Positions 60,923 to 64,000 of a stretch of DNA of 64,000 nt are shown in pieces. Every line of letters begins with the position of its first letter. Positions within the stretch are counted from its first letter, which is position 1. The notes below the pieces were generated by a model. That model did not search any database. It was not told the DNA's origin and saw nothing but the letters and a program-made list of their open reading frames with translations. Position numbers and translations under genes: made by a program. The stretch is from Paenibacillus brevis (GTDB lineage Bacteria > Bacillota > Bacilli > Paenibacillales > Paenibacillaceae), in assembly GCF_018919145.1 (NCBI RefSeq), contig NZ_JAHLQJ010000004.1:248001-312000 (forward strand). The letters are read 5' to 3'.

Positions 60923-62731
60923 TTAGCCCTCCTGTTGTTCATCATAGGTTCCGCCAAGCCGTTCTATGGCCGGAAGGACGATCGTGACCATCGTGCCTTC
61001 CCCGTACACCGAATGGACCTGGACGCCGAATTCCGGACCGTATTCCAGCTTCAGCCGGTCGTTGAGATTATACATGCCGATACCATGTGCCATGCGGCTG
61101 CGAATCAGCTGCAGGCGATCCCCCGGAATGCCGCTTCCGTTATCCCGGATCGTAATGACAATCGCCTGCCCGTTCTCCTGCCTCTTCATCCGGACTTCGA
61201 TCAGTCCGCCGGACTCCAGCTCTCCCATCCCATGCAAAATGGAATTTTCCAGGTAAGGCTGCAGCAAGAGACGCGGTACTCTATATTCATACAGTTCTTC
61301 ATCGATATCGAATCGGACCTCGAACCGCTCCTCGAATCTCATCTCCTGAAGATAGGCATAGTTCCTTGCCCATTTCAGTTCCTCCCTGATCGTGACGAGC
61401 GGGCTCCCCGGCCGGATCGCATATCGCATAATATCGCTCAAGGAGGTAATCATGCTGCTGATCTCCGGCTGCTCCCTTTCGATTGCGATCCAGTTCATCG
61501 CATCCAGCGTGTTATAGACAAAATGAGGATTGATCTGGGCCTGCAGCGCTTTGACCTCGGCCTCCTTCTCCTGCTCGGAGATTTCCTTCACTTCCTGGAT
61601 CAAATCGTTGATCCGGCTGCTCATGCTGTTGAAGGAGCTCTGAAGCAGGCCGATCTCGTCCTCCGACTGGGCCTGGAGCCGGTACTCGAAGTTGTCTTTC
61701 TGGATCCGCTTCATCGCAACGGCCATCTGCCGGATCGGCTTGGTGATATAATGGGTCGTCAACGAGGCCAGCAGCACGAACAACAGGGCAAACACGCACA
61801 GCGTTACGATGAAGAAACGCTTGAGCGAACCCGACTCCTTGCCGACGTCGGATTGGGGAATGAAGGAGAAGTAGTGCCACCCGTTATACTCGGACTGCAC
61901 CATGCCGATGCGGTACATCTCTCCGTCAATGTTCTGAAGGGACAAGGAGTCGCCGCTTGAGACCATCTCCTTGAAGAACGGCTGCCCGGCCAGGTTGATT
62001 CCGTAAGCCTCGTCATTACGGTGCCAGATCATGTGCCCTCCGCTGTCCGCAATCAGGATCACCCCGTGCGGACTAACGTTGACTCTTTCTACGATCTGGT
62101 CCAGCGCCGAAATTTTCACGTTCATCATCAGTACCCCGATGTTCTGCAGCGAGTCCGTAACGTCCTTTACCAGCATTCCGGCCGGAATGTACTGCGTCGC
62201 ATAGCCGAAATAGTTATTGGGGGGCATTTCATAAGTCGGAAGCCAGATAATCTGTCCCGCTTTCCGCTCAATCTCCTCCGTCCATTCCGGATGCTCCTGC
62301 AAAATCGGCTTGAACAATCCGGAGCCCTTAATATCGGCGAAATACATGCTGCCGCTTCGCGCCAGCAAATAGATGGAGTCGATATCCTCCTTGCCCCGGA
62401 GCGACTCCCGCAGAAACCGGTTGACCGAATCCTCCGCACCGGCGGCACTGTTCTTGAGATTGCGCCCGTCCATCAGGCTCAATTGCTCGATCATCAGCTC
62501 ATTGTCATAGACGGCAAGCATGCGGTTCTCGATTTCCGACAACAGCTGGTCGACGTTGTTCCGCACAAGATGAAGCGCTTGCAGCGATTCGCGGTCTGCC
62601 CGTTCGGCGGCAAAATTGCTGGAACTCCGATAGAACAGAAATCCGGCAAACACCAGCGGGGCCAAAATGAATAAGGCAAGCATCACCATCAGCTTGTTTC
62701 GAAGTTTGGCATTTTTCAGCTTCATCCACAT
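60923..62731 (-). CDS. Sensor histidine kinase (YesM family)
   Basis: The protein is about 602 residues with two membrane segments (LMVMLALFILAPLVFAGFLFY and FFIVTLCVFALLFVLLASLTTHYI) around an extracellular domain of about 250 residues, then HAMP (KPIRQMAVAMKRIQ), a His_kinase domain with QAQINPHFVYNTLDAMNW (phosphate-accepting histidine) and an ATPase lid (DNGSGIPGD). This is the YesM layout for carbohydrate sensing. ATG 62731 has AGGAGG upstream. It is co-transcribed with the regulator. Confidence 0.93.
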   Translation of the reverse strand: MWMKLKNAKLRNKLMVMLALFILAPLVFAGFLFYRSSSNFAAERADRESLQALHLVRNNVDQLLSEIENRMLAVYDNELMIEQLSLMDGRNLKNSAAGAEDSVNRFLRESLRGKEDIDSIYLLARSGSMYFADIKGSGLFKPILQEHPEWTEEIERKAGQIIWLPTYEMPPNNYFGYATQYIPAGMLVKDVTDSLQNIGVLMMNVKISALDQIVERVNVSPHGVILIADSGGHMIWHRNDEAYGINLAGQPFFKEMVSSGDSLSLQNIDGEMYRIGMVQSEYNGWHYFSFIPQSDVGKESGSLKRFFIVTLCVFALLFVLLASLTTHYITKPIRQMAVAMKRIQKDNFEYRLQAQSEDEIGLLQSSFNSMSSRINDLIQEVKEISEQEKEAEVKALQAQINPHFVYNTLDAMNWIAIEREQPEISSMITSLSDIMRYAIRPGSPLVTIREELKWARNYAYLQEMRFEERFEVRFDIDEELYEYRVPRLLLQPYLENSILHGMGELESGGLIEVRMKRQENGQAIVITIRDNGSGIPGDRLQLIRSRMAHGIGMYNLNDRLKLEYGPEFGVQVHSVYGEGTMVTIVLPAIERLGGTYDEQQEG

Positions 62732-62876
62732 TCTTCGGGTTCTCCTCCTGTTTGCAAGCAATTACGTGGAAATACAGCATTTGTGGCATCGATTGCAGAA
62801 TTTGCCATTCAGAAGCAACCGAAGCTATCATTGATGCTCTCGTAACCACTCTATCACAATTCGAAGAACTCCAGAA

Positions 62877-64000
62877 CTAGAGATTTAACGCCGGATAATG
62901 GGCCTTCAATCGCAAGTAGCTTTCCGCTGCCGCACCGTTGCCCCAATCGAATATCGTGAACTCTCCCATACCGAGTCCTTCCCCGTCGGCCTCACCTCCA
63001 TGCCCGTAGTTTTCCATCATGAATCCGTAGTCCCGCTCCCCGAAAAAAGGATATGCCTTCTCCCATTGCTCCTTGGTTCCGGGATTCTCCGGACAGTACA
63101 TCATGACGAACGCGCATTTGATCGCTGCGATCCCCCGTTCGATATACTCCGTCCGCTTGAGCACATGCCCGTATTCGATCAGCAGCTCGGCGAACAGGCT
63201 CTGGCGCGCATCATTCCACTCTCCATCCGCGTTCATCACGCCGAACCCGCCCAGCGCCCGAACATAGATATAGGGAGGCTGCCAGGAAGCCTGCGTCATC
63301 AGCAGTTCATCCAGACAGCGCTCTCCAAGCCTCAGGTACCCTTGGTCCCCCGTCATCCGCCAGCATCCCAGGAAAGCCTCGGCCGTCCAGAACATAGACA
63401 GGTTGCACTGCTTATACATAGCGTTGCGGACAAATTTAGCACCGAGATGCTCCAGGCCGTAGCCCGAGCAGGACCAATAAGTCTCAAAATCCTCCCATCG
63501 GCCAATCGGAATGATCTCTTCGGCCACGATGTCCGCGGCCTTCAAAGCACTGTCGGCATAGCGCTTTTCCCCGGTGAGCTCATGAAGCTTCAACAGGAAC
63601 GTTACGGACACCGCAGTCTCCGGAGATTCCCGCAGCTCCTCCAGCGGTTCCAGCGACAAGGCATCCAGCCAAGCCGGGTAGTATCCCTTGGCATCCTGTA
63701 ACCGAAGCAAGGCCTCCCCGTAGCGGACGGCATAGGAAAGCAGCCTTGAATCCTGCTCGAGCTCCTCGTACCAGCGAAGCATCCACAGTGCCGTCCAGCT
63801 CATATCGGCGATATGATAAGGGGCGCACTTGATCGAACCGTCCCGACGGGGATTCCGGTTGGAATTGCCCCAATAAGCGGTATCCCAGCCCTGGCTGCGG
63901 TTCACCGTTATTCCCTCGGCTTCCAGTCGCGTCATTTCCGTGGCAATAACGGAAGGGAACAGCCCTTCCCGCTGCGGGGCGGACAGCGCCAGTTCCTTCG
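62877..64000 (-). CDS. (alpha/alpha)-barrel glycoside-hydrolase-like protein (5' end cut by window)
   Basis: The frame is open to the window edge, so the start is missing; at least 374 residues are present. Repeating helix pairs with SWTALWMLRWYEEL, YAVRYGEALLRLQDAKGYYPAWLD, AVSVTFLLKLHELTGEKRYADSALKAADIV and MFWTAEAFLGCWRMTGDQGYLRLGERCLDELL resemble six- or seven-hairpin glycosidases and epimerases. The catalytic residues cannot be assigned, and I do not know the substrate. It is upstream of the sensor genes in the same direction and probably belongs to the carbohydrate locus. Confidence 0.7.
   Translation of the reverse strand, partial: KELALSAPQREGLFPSVIATEMTRLEAEGITVNRSQGWDTAYWGNSNRNPRRDGSIKCAPYHIADMSWTALWMLRWYEELEQDSRLLSYAVRYGEALLRLQDAKGYYPAWLDALSLEPLEELRESPETAVSVTFLLKLHELTGEKRYADSALKAADIVAEEIIPIGRWEDFETYWSCSGYGLEHLGAKFVRNAMYKQCNLSMFWTAEAFLGCWRMTGDQGYLRLGERCLDELLMTQASWQPPYIYVRALGGFGVMNADGEWNDARQSLFAELLIEYGHVLKRTEYIERGIAAIKCAFVMMYCPENPGTKEQWEKAYPFFGERDYGFMMENYGHGGEADGEGLGMGEFTIFDWGNGAAAESYLRLKAHYPALNL

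Noticed and set aside
60050..61960. A 636-codon open frame on the plus strand opposite the sensor kinase and regulator
   Set aside because: The minus strand encodes clear YesM and YesN proteins; the plus frame has no recognisable domain and comes from GC-rich codon use.
1..64000. CRISPR array, prophage, insertion sequence or tRNA genes
   Set aside because: No regularly spaced repeats, integrase, transposase, phage structural gene or tRNA cloverleaf was found by reading.

Overview
The window looks like a chromosomal segment of a Paenibacillus-type, spore-forming Gram-positive bacterium. The signs are strong AGGAGG ribosome sites with many TTG and GTG starts, a TnrA/GlnR-type nitrogen box, a YjcZ-type small sporulation protein, a tetraprenyl-beta-curcumene synthase homologue, an S-layer-homology (SLH) protein, LTA-synthase and ABC-F proteins, a T-box before tyrS, and a YesM/YesN-type sensor/regulator pair beside ABC sugar-transport genes. 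No phage, insertion sequence, tRNA, rRNA operon or CRISPR array was seen.

Layout. 1-5 kb: ammonium transporter (cut by the window edge), MerR regulator, zinc membrane protease, a hairpin-rich repeat island, GltC-like LysR regulator, rhomboid protease. 5-12 kb: thiol peroxidase with a tandemly duplicated 3' end, GyrI-like and DUF1499-like proteins, a structured small RNA with its own promoter and terminator (possibly 6S RNA), a YesL-type protein, CshA helicase, YitT protein. 11.7-24.9 kb: mostly housekeeping and membrane genes (glycosidase-like protein, MATE pump, pfkA, terpene synthase, MFS, nitroreductase, cold-shock protein, oligoendopeptidase F, LapA, M42 peptidase, phosphodiester glycosidase). 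25-26 kb: a second repeat island. 26-35 kb: MarR regulator with a giant 2-hydroxyacyl-CoA dehydratase activase fusion, SDR/TetR divergent pair, ABC-F, DUF92, FAH hydrolase. 36-40 kb: GDPD, CapA, and the haem genes hemH and hemE without hemY. 40-50 kb: MFS, CAP-SLH surface protein, T-box-tyrS, O-methyltransferase, YpsC-like RNA methyltransferase, LTA synthase, XRE plus membrane protein.

50.7-64 kb is a 13-kb carbohydrate locus, all on the minus strand: an (alpha/alpha)-barrel-like enzyme, YesM-like kinase, YesN-like regulator, two solute-binding lipoproteins, two permeases (no ATPase), a KpsF/GutQ-type SIS isomerase, ribokinase, a GH172 (DUF2961) enzyme and a LacI regulator. My main hypothesis is that imported furanoside oligomers are cut inside the cell by GH172, the sugar is phosphorylated by the ribokinase, and the isomerase (of the arabinose-5-phosphate family, in an organism that should have no KDO/LPS) feeds ribulose 5-phosphate to central metabolism: a candidate D-arabinose/D-arabinan route. 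A fructofuranoside route is the main alternative.

Two families of small palindromic non-coding repeats are scattered through the window. Family R has six copies: two inverted pairs bounding 0.7-0.9-kb islands and two single copies, one inside the tyrS leader and one supplying the stop codon of the SLH protein. Family G (GTTCAAAAAG palindromes) has one long copy, two very short copies and a fragment.
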